Shown piece by piece: positions 14,883-23,545 of a stretch of DNA of 29,402 bases. The position numbers and the translations under genes are program-made. The notes below the pieces were generated by a model. It was given only the letters and a program-made list of their open reading frames with translations, had not been told where the DNA came from and did no database searches. Positions within the stretch are counted from its first letter, which is position 1; every line of letters starts with the position of its first letter. Source of the DNA: Acetobacteraceae bacterium (GTDB taxonomy: Bacteria > Pseudomonadota > Alphaproteobacteria > Zavarziniales > Zavarziniaceae); assembly GCA_947379865.1 (NCBI GenBank), contig CANCOY010000044.1:1-29402 (forward strand), read 5' to 3'.

Positions 14883-15824
14883 ATGCACGCCTTCCTCGAC
14901 AGCCCGCGTCTTCGTCAGATCGTCCTTGGCCTCATCGTGTTGGCCGCCCTGGCTGCGCCGCACGTGATTTACCCCATCTTCCTGATGAAGGTGCTGTGCT
15001 TTGCCCTGTTTGCCTGTGCCTTCAATCTGCTGCTGGGCTTTGGCGGCCTGCTGTCGTTTGGGCACGCGGCCTTTTTTGGTTTTGCCGGCTATGTAGCCGC
15101 CCACATGATCAAGGTCTGGGCCTGGCCCACAGAGCTTGGTGTTCTGGCAGCGGCGCTGGTGGCGGCTGCGATGGGCCTGGTCTTTGGTCTTCTCGCCATC
15201 CGGCGGCAGGGCATCTATTTCGCCATGGTGACACTCGCCCTGTCGCAAATGGTCTATTTCTTCTGCGTGCAGGCGCCGTTTACCGGCGGTGAGGATGGTA
15301 TCCAGGCGGTGCCGCGCCGGCCGGTGTTTGGCTTCATCGATATCACCAGTGACCTGACGCTTTACTACGTCGTGCTGGCGGTGTTTACCCTGGGGTTCCT
15401 TGTCATCTGGCGGGCCGTCCATTCGCCCTTTGGCCAGGTGTTGACGGCAATCCGCGAGAACGAGGCGCGCGCCATCTCTCTTGGCTATCAGGTGGAGCGC
15501 TACAAGTTGCTGGCCTTTGTCCTGTCAGCCGGTCTGTCCGGCCTTGCCGGTGGCATGAAGGCAGTGGTGTTCCAACTGGCAACGCTGAGCGATGTCGAGT
15601 GGCAGGCCTCGGGCGAGATTGTGCTTATGACCATCGCAGGCGGCATCGGCACGCTGACGGGGCCAGTTGTGGGGGCCGTCCTGATCGTCGGTATGCAGAA
15701 CTATATGGCCAGCCTCGATGAATGGGTGCTGATCGCCCAGGGTGTCGTGCTGGTTCTGGTGGTGTTGCTGTTCCAGAAGGGCGTTGTGGGCACCCTGGCG
15801 GCCTGGCTGGGCCGTGGCCGCTGA
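14883..15824 (+). CDS. livM: HAAT-family ABC transporter permease 2 (LivM-type)
   Basis: The partner permease, 313 residues and about nine to ten helices. It carries NLLLGFGGLLSFGHAAFFG and the coupling loop RENEARAISLGYQVERYKL (about 196-214), both LivM hallmarks. ATG 14883 has GAGGA 5 bases upstream (14873-14877), a better start than the TTG at 14871 that overlaps the previous stop. The stop codon lies only 3 bases from the stop of the opposing emrB-type gene, with no terminator between. Confidence 0.92.
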   Translation: MHAFLDSPRLRQIVLGLIVLAALAAPHVIYPIFLMKVLCFALFACAFNLLLGFGGLLSFGHAAFFGFAGYVAAHMIKVWAWPTELGVLAAALVAAAMGLVFGLLAIRRQGIYFAMVTLALSQMVYFFCVQAPFTGGEDGIQAVPRRPVFGFIDITSDLTLYYVVLAVFTLGFLVIWRAVHSPFGQVLTAIRENEARAISLGYQVERYKLLAFVLSAGLSGLAGGMKAVVFQLATLSDVEWQASGEIVLMTIAGGIGTLTGPVVGAVLIVGMQNYMASLDEWVLIAQGVVLVLVVLLFQKGVVGTLAAWLGRGR

Positions 15825-15827
15825 GCC

Positions 15828-17375
15828 CTATCTGGACGGTGGTGCCGGGCTGCGCCTGAGCGCAAAGACGGCCGGCAGGCTCATGATCAGGCCAGCGCCA
15901 ATGATGATGAAACAGTCACCATAGGCCATGATATAGGCCTCGCGGCGCACCAGACCGGCAAGCTGGCCCAGCGCCTTCATCTCTGCCACCCCCTGCATGA
16001 TGCCGGTGGACGCGATATAGCGGGCAACATCGCCAAGCCAGCTGGTGATGCCTGGATCATTGCGCGTTACGCTCTCGCTGATGATCGAGAAGTGATAGGT
16101 CTCGCGCCGGGCCAGCACCGTTGAAAGACCGGCAATTCCCATCGAGCCGCCAATATTGCGCATGATGTTGAACAGCGCCGAACCACTGCCCGCCTGGGAG
16201 GGCTCCACATCGATCAGGGCCAGGCTCGAGAGCGGCGCCAGGATGAAAGGCTGGCCAAGGGCGCGCACGAGCTGTGCCCATTTCAGCTGGTCGATGGCGG
16301 TATCGTGGCTCATGAAGCCATTCATGAAACAGCTGATGCCAAACAGGACCATGCCAAAGGCGATCATGGCGCGCGGATCAACATGGCGCATGATACGCGG
16401 CACAAATGGCAGAATGAGGAGCTGTGGCAGGCCGACATACATCACCACCTCGCCGATCTGCAACGAGCTGTAACCCTGGATCTGGGCCAGATAGAGCGGC
16501 AGGATATAGACGGTGCCATAGAGCCCGAGGCCCGAAAGCAGATTCACCCCGCAGGCGGCGACGAAACTGCGCCGCTTGAACAGGCGCAGGTTGATGAGCG
16601 GTTTGGGCCGTGTCAGTTCCACCCAGACAAAGATGCACAGCGAGATGGCGCCCAGCCAGAAAAGCCGCTGGATCATGTCATCGCCAAACCAGTCCTTGCG
16701 CTGACCTTCCTCCATCACATAGGTCAGGCTGCCAAGACCCGCGGCCATGGTCAGGATGCCCGGCATGTCTGCGTCCTTGAGGCGGTCGAGCGCCATCGGC
16801 TCGCGCTCAAGCCCCCACCAGGTGGCCCAGATCAGGGCAATGCCCGGAATAACATTCACAAAAAAGATCGATGGCCAGCCATAAAGATCTGTCAGCCAGC
16901 CCCCCAATGACGGCCCCATGGCAGGCGCAAAGGTTGAGGTGAGCGACAGGAGCGCTGCGCCCAGGGCGCGGCGATGGGGCGGCAGGCGTGTCATCGCAAT
17001 GGTAAAGCCAAGCGGGATCAACGCGCCCCCGGCGGCTCCCTGCAGGAAGCGGAAGACCACCATTTCCGTCAGGTTCGTGGCAAAGCCGCAGAGCACCGAG
17101 AAAAAGATGAAGATGGCGGCGTTGGCCACCAGATAGCGGCGGATCGAAAAAATGCCCGACAGCCAACCCGTCATGGGAATGACGATAATCTCGGCAATCA
17201 GGTAACCGGTCGAAATCCAGCTGCCTTCCTCGAGCGAGGCGCCAAGGGAGCCCTGGATGTTCTTGAGCGAAGAATTCGTGATGTGAACATCCAGCACCGC
17301 CATGAAGGCGCCAAGCAGGGCGCCCACCACCGCAATCCAGGTGCGGCGGGATGGTTCTGCCGCCGCCTCGCTCAC
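15828..17375 (-). CDS. emrB: DHA2-family multidrug exporter (EmrB-type)
   Basis: A 515-residue, 14-helix MFS exporter. The first helix motif LDVHITNSSLKNIQGSLGAS and the following EEGSWISTGYLIAEIIVIPMTG block are diagnostic of the EmrB group, and RFLQGAAGGALIPLGF and APAMGPSLGGWLTD fit the antiporter motifs. EmrB works with EmrA and an outer-membrane TolC-like channel to expel hydrophobic compounds; no channel gene is in the window. The start is a GTG at 17375 whose GTGA overlaps the emrA stop by four bases, so the pair is translationally coupled. Confidence 0.94.
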   Translation of the reverse strand: MSEAAAEPSRRTWIAVVGALLGAFMAVLDVHITNSSLKNIQGSLGASLEEGSWISTGYLIAEIIVIPMTGWLSGIFSIRRYLVANAAIFIFFSVLCGFATNLTEMVVFRFLQGAAGGALIPLGFTIAMTRLPPHRRALGAALLSLTSTFAPAMGPSLGGWLTDLYGWPSIFFVNVIPGIALIWATWWGLEREPMALDRLKDADMPGILTMAAGLGSLTYVMEEGQRKDWFGDDMIQRLFWLGAISLCIFVWVELTRPKPLINLRLFKRRSFVAACGVNLLSGLGLYGTVYILPLYLAQIQGYSSLQIGEVVMYVGLPQLLILPFVPRIMRHVDPRAMIAFGMVLFGISCFMNGFMSHDTAIDQLKWAQLVRALGQPFILAPLSSLALIDVEPSQAGSGSALFNIMRNIGGSMGIAGLSTVLARRETYHFSIISESVTRNDPGITSWLGDVARYIASTGIMQGVAEMKALGQLAGLVRREAYIMAYGDCFIIIGAGLIMSLPAVFALRRSPAPPSR

Positions 17376-18463
17376 GGGGCGGACGCAGGCGCTGCAGGGT
17401 CGCTACGCCGGGTATCAATGGTGGCATAGACGGACAGGCCATTGCGCAGCAGGGCAATATCCGGATTGCCAGGATCAAGGGTGATGCGGATCGGTACCCG
17501 CTGCACGATCTTGGTGAAGTTGCCCGTGGCGTTCTCTGGTGGCAGCAGCGCGAAGCGCGAGCCGGTGGCGGGCGCGATGCTTTCCACCCGGCCGGCGATC
17601 TCGGCGCCGCCAAGCCCATCCACTGCCAGGCGTGCTGCCATGCCGGGGCGGATATCGGTCAGCTGGGTTTCCTTGAAATTGGCGGTGACATAAAGCGCGC
17701 TGCCCGTGGGTACCAGCGATAACAGGCGCATGCCGGGCTGCACATATTGCCCGACGCGTACCGTCCGGTTGCCGACAGCGCCCGAGACCGGTGCCATCAG
17801 GCTGGTATGGCTCAGGTCCAGTTCAGCGGCGGCCAGCGCCGCCTGGGCGCGGGCAAGGTCGGCGGAGGCGCGGTCGCGGCTGGCGTTGAGCACGGCCAGT
17901 TGGCGCTGGCTTACTTCCACCGCCGCCGTGCCGCGCGCCAGCATGGCCTCTTTCGACAGGCGCTCGGCACCGGCCTGCTGGGAGCGCTGGGTGCTGCCAT
18001 AGCCCGAATGGGTCAGGCTTTGGTAGCGCTCGCTCTCCTGGCGGGCAAAGCCAAGCTGGGCGGCCGCACCGGTCCGTTCCGCCTCGGCCTGGGTAATGGT
18101 GGCTTGCTGCAGGGCAATCTGCGCCTCGGCATTGGCGAGGCCAGCTTCAGCTTCCGCCACACCGGCCCGCGCCCGGTCTCGCGCAATTTCAAAGTCACGG
18201 GCATCAATGCGCGCCAGCACTGTTCCGGCGGTGACAACCTGATTGTCCGCCACCGCGACCTCAACCACATAACCTGAAATCTTGGGGCTGATGTCCGTCA
18301 TGTCGGCCTCGACATAGGCATCATTCGTGGTCTCGAGATGCCGGCCAACCAGAATCCAGTAGCCGCCATACCAGAGCACTGCCGCAAGGCCAGCGACGGC
18401 AAGAAGGGGGCGAAGGCCACGCAGGCTGGTTAGGTACGAAAGCAGGGGGCTGAGGCGGTTCAT
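17372..18463 (-). CDS. emrA: HlyD-family membrane fusion protein (EmrA-type)
   Basis: A 363-residue periplasmic adaptor anchored by one N-terminal helix (about 20-38). Its first lipoyl half is DNQVVTAGTVLARIDARD, followed by a long Ala/Glu/Gln-rich hairpin coiled coil (about 95-205), the second half with LMAPVSGAVGNRTVRVGQYVQPG (230-250 region) and a beta-barrel domain. It bridges EmrB to an outer-membrane channel. It precedes emrB with a 4-base overlap and follows an alpha/beta hydrolase gene on the same strand after a 77-base gap, so all three may form one transcript. No MarR-type EmrR regulator is adjacent. Confidence 0.94.
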   Translation of the reverse strand: MNRLSPLLSYLTSLRGLRPLLAVAGLAAVLWYGGYWILVGRHLETTNDAYVEADMTDISPKISGYVVEVAVADNQVVTAGTVLARIDARDFEIARDRARAGVAEAEAGLANAEAQIALQQATITQAEAERTGAAAQLGFARQESERYQSLTHSGYGSTQRSQQAGAERLSKEAMLARGTAAVEVSQRQLAVLNASRDRASADLARAQAALAAAELDLSHTSLMAPVSGAVGNRTVRVGQYVQPGMRLLSLVPTGSALYVTANFKETQLTDIRPGMAARLAVDGLGGAEIAGRVESIAPATGSRFALLPPENATGNFTKIVQRVPIRITLDPGNPDIALLRNGLSVYATIDTRRSDPAAPASAP

Positions 18464-18540
18464 TATGTTTCTTGCACTCTCTGCAGGCCTGGCATGGGGC
18501 TGGCTGGCGGCGTTCTTGCCCCTGGTCGACGATGATGGCT

Positions 18541-19350
18541 CTAAACTAGACCGTTGTGGCGTCTGATGAAATCGCCAAGCGCCAGATTGAAGGCCTCCGG
18601 CGCCTCGAGATTGATTGAATGGCCGCCTTCCAGATCGATGATCTCAAGCGCTGGTGCGCGCTCGGCCGCGAGGGCGCGCAGGGGCTGGAAGGCCTTTTCC
18701 CAGGTGCCGTTCACCAACAGGCCGGGAACGGCAACGTCGGCCAGCCGGTCGAGCATGGAAAGCTGGGGCAGGGTGTGGCGCATGCTGTTGGCCAGACCCC
18801 GTGGTGAAAGCAGCGCGGCGTCGCGCACCATCTCGTCCCTCGCCTCCGCAGGTGCGCGTTTGGCATTGCGCGGGTGAAGGGGCAGGGCGTCGATCACGCT
18901 GGCGCCACCCGTCTCGATCCGGTCCGCCTCGGCCGCACGGGTAGCCTCGTCGCCAAGCCGGCCCCCGGGGGCGAGGGCCGAGCGGGAGTTTGTGAAGATG
19001 TGGCCCTGCACCCTGCCTGGGTGGGCCAGGGCATAAGCGATGGTCAGGCCCGCCCCAAAGGATTGGCCGCAGAGAAAGAGCTGCGGTGCCCCGATGGCAC
19101 GGCGAATATCTTCAAAGGCGTCGACATAGCTGGCCACCTCATAGGCGCTGGCCTCTTCCGGTGCCGGTGACCGGCCATGGCCCAGAAGTTCCACCACCAC
19201 CAGGCGTGCGATCTGGCCAAGGCCCGCCATATTTGGCCGCCACTGCGCCCGGCTGGACATGAAACCATGCAGCAACAGCAGAGATGGGCCATCTGCCCGG
19301 CCAGAGATTTCATAATGAAGGATTGTCATGGTCTGGCTGCGCCTCTGCAT
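18541..19350 (-). CDS. Alpha/beta-fold hydrolase upstream of emrAB
   Basis: A 269-residue cytoplasmic hydrolase. The oxyanion motif is LLLLHGFMSS (24-33), the nucleophile is Ser97 in CGQSFGAG, and the base is His244 in GGHSINLE. At the usual catalytic-acid position, after the sixth strand (LLVNGTWEKAF, 211-221), a Glu (218) stands where Asp is normal, or the acid lies elsewhere. Overall layout resembles MenH- or esterase-like enzymes; the substrate is unknown. Starts at 19350 and 19329 are both possible, and the later one fits the usual N-terminus (MTILHYEISG) but neither has a good ribosome site. It lies on the emrAB strand and could modify a compound exported by the pump, but this is only contextual. 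Confidence 0.87.
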   Translation of the reverse strand: MQRRSQTMTILHYEISGRADGPSLLLLHGFMSSRAQWRPNMAGLGQIARLVVVELLGHGRSPAPEEASAYEVASYVDAFEDIRRAIGAPQLFLCGQSFGAGLTIAYALAHPGRVQGHIFTNSRSALAPGGRLGDEATRAAEADRIETGGASVIDALPLHPRNAKRAPAEARDEMVRDAALLSPRGLANSMRHTLPQLSMLDRLADVAVPGLLVNGTWEKAFQPLRALAAERAPALEIIDLEGGHSINLEAPEAFNLALGDFIRRHNGLV

Positions 19351-19456
19351 CGCCTGGTCTGGCGGTTATGTTTGGCAGGCTGTGCTGTAATAAATATGCC
19401 ATCATGGGAATGATAGAGATGCTCCGTCGAATGTTCTTTGGTGGTTAACTTTTCTT

Positions 19457-19484
19457 TTGCCAAGCTGCCTCAACCTGATACGAT
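19457..19484 (+). promoter_or_regulatory. Probable promoter of the 216-residue secreted protein gene
   Basis: TTGCCA (19457-19462, five of six to consensus) and TACGAT (19479-19484, four of six) are separated by 16 bases. They lie 40 bases before ATG 19525 in a 174-base divergent gap. Identified by eye. Confidence 0.4.
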
Positions 19485-19524
19485 TCGTCTTGTCCAGTGA
19501 TTTGATCGCCGCAAAGGCGCGCAG

Positions 19525-20175
19525 ATGACAAACGTGAATAGCTTTTCCAAGATCCCCTTGCGCCTCCTGTGGATAGGCGTTGCGCTGGCGTTCGCCCTGC
19601 CGACGGGTGCCCAGGCTGGCACGCGTGACCGCGTAACACCTGACATCATGACTGATCTTGGGCCCACCATCTTCATTTCAGGCGATCCGCCAACACAAGC
19701 GGCCCCAGCCACAGTCCCCCGCTCCGGGACAGCCAGGAAAAAGCCTGTTGCCAGCAGTTCGGCCAAGGCGCCTTCCGTCGCAAGTGCGCCGCCGGCGCCG
19801 GTTGTGCACGCTCATTCCGGGCCGATTGATATTACGGGCCTTATGCCGCGTGCCGCCATCCGCCGCTCGGCCGTTATGGCATCTGCCGACCTGCCACAGG
19901 CGACAAGCCGCATCTCTGTACGGCCACGGCTGTTGTTTGATGCACGGCGCAATGCGCTGCCGGCCAATCTGTTGCAGGTGGACCCCAACAATCAGGTTCC
20001 GCTCATGCGCCAGACCGTGGGCGTGGATTCGGAATATGTGCACCGGCTTATTGGTGTTGAAGTCGGTTATAGTGCCAGCGGGTCTGACGAGAAATCGCGG
20101 TTCCTTTTTGATGTGCGCACCAACAGCCTGGACCAGGAAACGGTCAGGGCAGCCGTCGGCATTCCCATCAACTAG
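19525..20175 (+). CDS. Secreted protein of unknown function
   Basis: I do not recognise this 216-residue protein. It begins with an N-terminal signal peptide (basic KIPLR, then a hydrophobic LLWIGVALAFALP core, cleavage likely after AQA near residue 31). Residues about 50-95 form a Pro/Ala/Ser-rich, disordered-looking linker. The C-terminal part (about 128-216) looks folded, with alternating hydrophobic residues (RPRLLFDARRNALPANLLQV, LIGVEVGYSASG, SRFLFDVRTN) suggestive of beta strands. There is no Cys in the mature part, so it is not a lipoprotein. It is followed after 84 bases by the PabA-PabB gene. A periplasmic or envelope role is inferred from the signal peptide only. Confidence 0.75.
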   Translation: MTNVNSFSKIPLRLLWIGVALAFALPTGAQAGTRDRVTPDIMTDLGPTIFISGDPPTQAAPATVPRSGTARKKPVASSSAKAPSVASAPPAPVVHAHSGPIDITGLMPRAAIRRSAVMASADLPQATSRISVRPRLLFDARRNALPANLLQVDPNNQVPLMRQTVGVDSEYVHRLIGVEVGYSASGSDEKSRFLFDVRTNSLDQETVRAAVGIPIN

Positions 20176-20259
20176 GGGCCTCGGCACGCCTCTTGCGCTT
20201 TGTCGCAGATCGGGCGATGGCTTGCGCCGGGCGTATCCTGAGCGCCAGGGCAGTCACTC

Positions 20260-22365
20260 TTGCGCATCCTCCTCATCGACAATCACGACAGTTTTACCTT
20301 CAACCTGGCGCACCTGATCCATCGGGTGACGGGCAGCCTCCCCATTGTCATCCCCAACGATGCCATGGGTTGGGATGCGGCGGCGGCGCTGGGCGCGCAG
20401 GCGGTGGTCCTTTCGCCTGGTCCTGGGCGGCCCGAAGTTCCCGGCGATATCGGCCTGTGTGCTGATGCCATTGCTCAGGCAAATGTGCCCATTCTTGGCG
20501 TCTGCCTGGGTCATCAGGCCCTGGCTCATGCGGCTGGCGCCCGCATTGTCCATGCGCCCGAACCAAGGCATGGGCGCATCAGCGCCATAAGGCATGAGGG
20601 GAGCGACCTGTTTGCCGGCCTGCCCGATGGCTTTGCGGCCGTGCGCTATCACTCGCTCGCGGCGGTCGATCTGCCGCCGTCGCTGGAGGCACTTGCCTGG
20701 AGCGAGGAGGGCGTGGTCATGGCCCTGCGCCATCGCACGCTGCCCTGGCGCGGCGTGCAGTTTCATCCGGAGTCGATTTCCTCAGAGCACGGCGCGTTGA
20801 TCTTTGCCAACTTTCTTGATGCAACCCTGGGGCCCGACTGGCGGCACGGCAGAAACGCCCGGGTAACCGTTGACGTGCCGTCCCCAAGTTCGGTCACGGC
20901 GGCTGCGGCCCCCGTCAGCCATCGGCTGGTTCATCGCCGGCTCGACCTCGATCTGGTGGCAGAGGACGTGTTCGCGGCCCTGCATGCCGCTTCACCAGAG
21001 GCTTTCTGGCTGGATTCAAGCGGTGCGACGCCGGGCCATGCCCGCTTCTCGTTCATGGGGGATGCCTCGGGGCCGCGGGCCATGGCCGGGACCTATGACC
21101 TCGGCACACGGCAGCTCAGCTTGCGGACGGCCGCAGGCCCTGTCACCCATGAGGGAGATTGCCTCGATATCCTGCGCATGTTCCGGGATCGCCACCGGAT
21201 TGAGCCGGTGGATCTTCCCTTTGCCTTTGGTCTGGGCTGGGTGGGGTGCCTTGGCTATGAGTTGAAGGCCCAGACGGGCGGGACAGCGGCGCATCAGGCC
21301 GACACGCCAGACGCCGCCCTGATCTTTGCAGACCGGGCGATTGCCTTTGACCACGAGCAGGGGGCTGTCTGGCTGCTGGCCCTGGCGCCCCTGGCACCAG
21401 ACCATGCGGGGCTACCCGCCGATGTGGCTGCCTGGTTCACCCAGACGGAGGCGCGCCTGCGTGCCTGCCCCCCGGCACTCCCCGTCACGCCGCCGTCGCT
21501 CGCCGAAATGGGGACGCCAAACGACCCGGCCGTCTCCTATCGGCTTGACCGCACGCGGTATCTTGAGGCGATTGCCGCCTGCCGCAGGGCGCTGGTGGAT
21601 GGCGAATCCTATGAACTGTGTCTGACCAATCGGATCAGCCGCGCGGGTGCCATTGACCCCTTTGCGACCTACCGCCTGCTGCGACGCCTCAGCCCGGCAC
21701 CCTATGGTGCGTTTCTGCGATTGCCTGGCCTTGCCGTGCTCAGCGCCTCGCCCGAGCGGTTTCTGGCCATCGATGCAAAGGGCAACGTCGAGACACGCCC
21801 CATCAAGGGCACACGAGGTCGGGGAGGCGACCCCGCAACCGATGCCGCCCTCGCCCGCGACCTTGCCACAAGCGAGAAGGACCGGGCCGAGAACCTGATG
21901 ATCGTGGATCTTCTGCGCAATGACCTTTCCCGCGTTGCCATTCCCGGAAGCGTAGAGGTGCATGGCCTCTTTGCGGTGGAAAGCTTCGCCCAGGTGCACC
22001 AATTGGTCAGCACGGTGCGGGCACGCCTGGCGCCTGGCCGGGATGCCATAGACTGTGTGCAGGCCTGTTTTCCCGGCGGGTCCATGACGGGCGCCCCCAA
22101 GGAGCGCTCCATGTGCATCCTCGATGGGCTTGAGCCCGGCCCACGGGGCCTTTATTCGGGCGCCCTTGGCTATCTGTCCCTGGATGGCGCGGCGGACCTT
22201 GCCATCGTCATCCGTACCATCGTCGCCACGGCGGCGTTGGCCCACTATGGCATCGGTGGCGCCATTGTCGCCTTGTCCGATGCCGCAGACGAATGGACCG
22301 AGACCCTGATCAAGGGCCGTGCCTTGGCCGCCGTTTTGAAGGCGGCACCAGTAATAACGAAATAG
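20260..22365 (+). CDS. pabB: Fused aminodeoxychorismate synthase (PabA-PabB)
   Basis: This 701-residue fusion makes 4-amino-4-deoxychorismate from chorismate and glutamine, the first step toward p-aminobenzoate and folate. Residues 1-190 are a class I glutamine amidotransferase: NHDSFTFNL (8-16), SPGPG (52-56), nucleophile Cys82 in GVCLGHQ, and His169/Glu171 in QFHPES. Residues about 225-700 are the chorismate-binding domain, with RPIKGTRGRGG (513-523) and FPGGSMTGAPK (604-614). The Lys516 in PIKGT marks PabB rather than anthranilate synthase, where Ala is usual. The amidotransferase-first order matches actinobacterial, fungal and plant fusions and differs from TrpE-TrpG fusions. The start is a TTG with weak upstream purines (CAGGG). 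No pabC is seen. Confidence 0.95.
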   Translation: MRILLIDNHDSFTFNLAHLIHRVTGSLPIVIPNDAMGWDAAAALGAQAVVLSPGPGRPEVPGDIGLCADAIAQANVPILGVCLGHQALAHAAGARIVHAPEPRHGRISAIRHEGSDLFAGLPDGFAAVRYHSLAAVDLPPSLEALAWSEEGVVMALRHRTLPWRGVQFHPESISSEHGALIFANFLDATLGPDWRHGRNARVTVDVPSPSSVTAAAAPVSHRLVHRRLDLDLVAEDVFAALHAASPEAFWLDSSGATPGHARFSFMGDASGPRAMAGTYDLGTRQLSLRTAAGPVTHEGDCLDILRMFRDRHRIEPVDLPFAFGLGWVGCLGYELKAQTGGTAAHQADTPDAALIFADRAIAFDHEQGAVWLLALAPLAPDHAGLPADVAAWFTQTEARLRACPPALPVTPPSLAEMGTPNDPAVSYRLDRTRYLEAIAACRRALVDGESYELCLTNRISRAGAIDPFATYRLLRRLSPAPYGAFLRLPGLAVLSASPERFLAIDAKGNVETRPIKGTRGRGGDPATDAALARDLATSEKDRAENLMIVDLLRNDLSRVAIPGSVEVHGLFAVESFAQVHQLVSTVRARLAPGRDAIDCVQACFPGGSMTGAPKERSMCILDGLEPGPRGLYSGALGYLSLDGAADLAIVIRTIVATAALAHYGIGGAIVALSDAADEWTETLIKGRALAAVLKAAPVITK

Positions 22366-22438
22366 GGGGGTGGGAACGCCGCTGTTCTGCTGGCGTTGGT
22401 GAGGCAGCGAACTGGCATGGAAAGCGGTCGGATACCTT

Positions 22439-23470
22439 ATGCAAGCCTCTCCCACTCTTCTCTCGGTCATCGTCAAGACTTTCAACGAAGAGGCAAACAT
22501 CGCCCGCACCCTTGAGGCTGCCCTCAAGGAGATTGCGGGTTGGCCGGCGGAAATCATCGTGGCCGACAGTGCCTCGTCTGACCGCACCGTGGAGATCGCG
22601 CTTGGCTTTCCGGTCAGGATTATGGTGCTGGAGCGTCCGGGCGAGCGGTCCTGCGGGGTCGGCGCCCAACTTGGCTATCAGGTGGCGCGCGGGACCTATC
22701 TGTACGTCATCGACGGCGACATGGAGATGCTGCCCGGCTTTCTTGAGCAGGCCATGGTCAGGCTGGATGCCGACCCCAGCCTGGCGGGGGTCGGTGGTCT
22801 GATCAGCGAGGCCCATATTCCCAATGCCGATTGCGCGCGGCGTGATGCCAGTGTCCGGCGTGCGTCCGCTCAGCCGGTTGAGGTTTCCGCCCTCCATGGC
22901 GGTGGGCTCTACCGCCGGGCGGCCGTTGAAACCGTAGGCTATCTCACCAATCCGAACCTGCATTCCAATGAGGAACTGGAACTGGGCCTGCGTCTGCACC
23001 AGGCTGGCTGGCGTCTGGAAAAGCTTGGCGTGTCCTCTGTTCTCCATTATGGGCACAAGCTGTCGGATTTTGCGCTTCATCGCCTGCGCTGGCGCAGCCG
23101 TTATTGCTGGGGTCTGGGTGAATTGATGCGCTCAGCCATCGGACAGTCTTATTTCCTGCCGTTATTCATGATGAAGAATACGCTTGTCTATGCAGCGGTC
23201 GCCGGGTTCTGGGTGGCGCTTTTTGTTATCATCGCATTCGGGGCGAGCCCCGCCGTGCTGGTGCTGGCCCCGGTCGCCCTCGTTGCTGGCATGGCGGTCA
23301 GAAAGAAGAACTTTGCCCATGGCCTGCATGGGGTGATCAACTGGCATCTCTGGGCGCTTGGAACGCTGGCCGGCCTGCTGCAGCGCCAGCGCGATCCGCG
23401 TGCGCCCATTGCAGCCAGAGTGGCGGCGGGGTGCCGTGCGGTGCGCCCGGACTATTCGACTTTGCAATAG
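22439..23470 (+). CDS. Family 2 glycosyltransferase with C-terminal membrane helices
   Basis: A 343-residue GT-A-fold enzyme that would transfer a sugar from a nucleotide-sugar donor to an envelope acceptor at the cytoplasmic membrane face. Visible are the nucleotide-binding start VIVKTFNEEANIARTL (10-25), DSASSDRT (43-50), the DxD metal site in VIDGDMEM (90-97) and the acceptor-side NEELELGLRLHQAGW (177-191). Two hydrophobic helices (about 240-265 and 268-287) anchor it. The donor and acceptor are unknown. It follows pabB by 73 bases and precedes a coiled-coil membrane protein by 75 bases on the same strand. ATG 22439 lacks a strong ribosome site. Confidence 0.9.
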   Translation: MQASPTLLSVIVKTFNEEANIARTLEAALKEIAGWPAEIIVADSASSDRTVEIALGFPVRIMVLERPGERSCGVGAQLGYQVARGTYLYVIDGDMEMLPGFLEQAMVRLDADPSLAGVGGLISEAHIPNADCARRDASVRRASAQPVEVSALHGGGLYRRAAVETVGYLTNPNLHSNEELELGLRLHQAGWRLEKLGVSSVLHYGHKLSDFALHRLRWRSRYCWGLGELMRSAIGQSYFLPLFMMKNTLVYAAVAGFWVALFVIIAFGASPAVLVLAPVALVAGMAVRKKNFAHGLHGVINWHLWALGTLAGLLQRQRDPRAPIAARVAAGCRAVRPDYSTLQ

Positions 23471-23545
23471 GCCCACGATCAGGCGTAGACTATTTTAGTA
23501 TCCGTGTGCCAATTGGAGGCCCGGCTGCCACCGGGAGCTCGCGTC

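Noticed and set aside
21412..22587. 391-codon open frame on the minus strand
   Set aside because: Shadow of the PabA-PabB fusion, running past its end without motif support.
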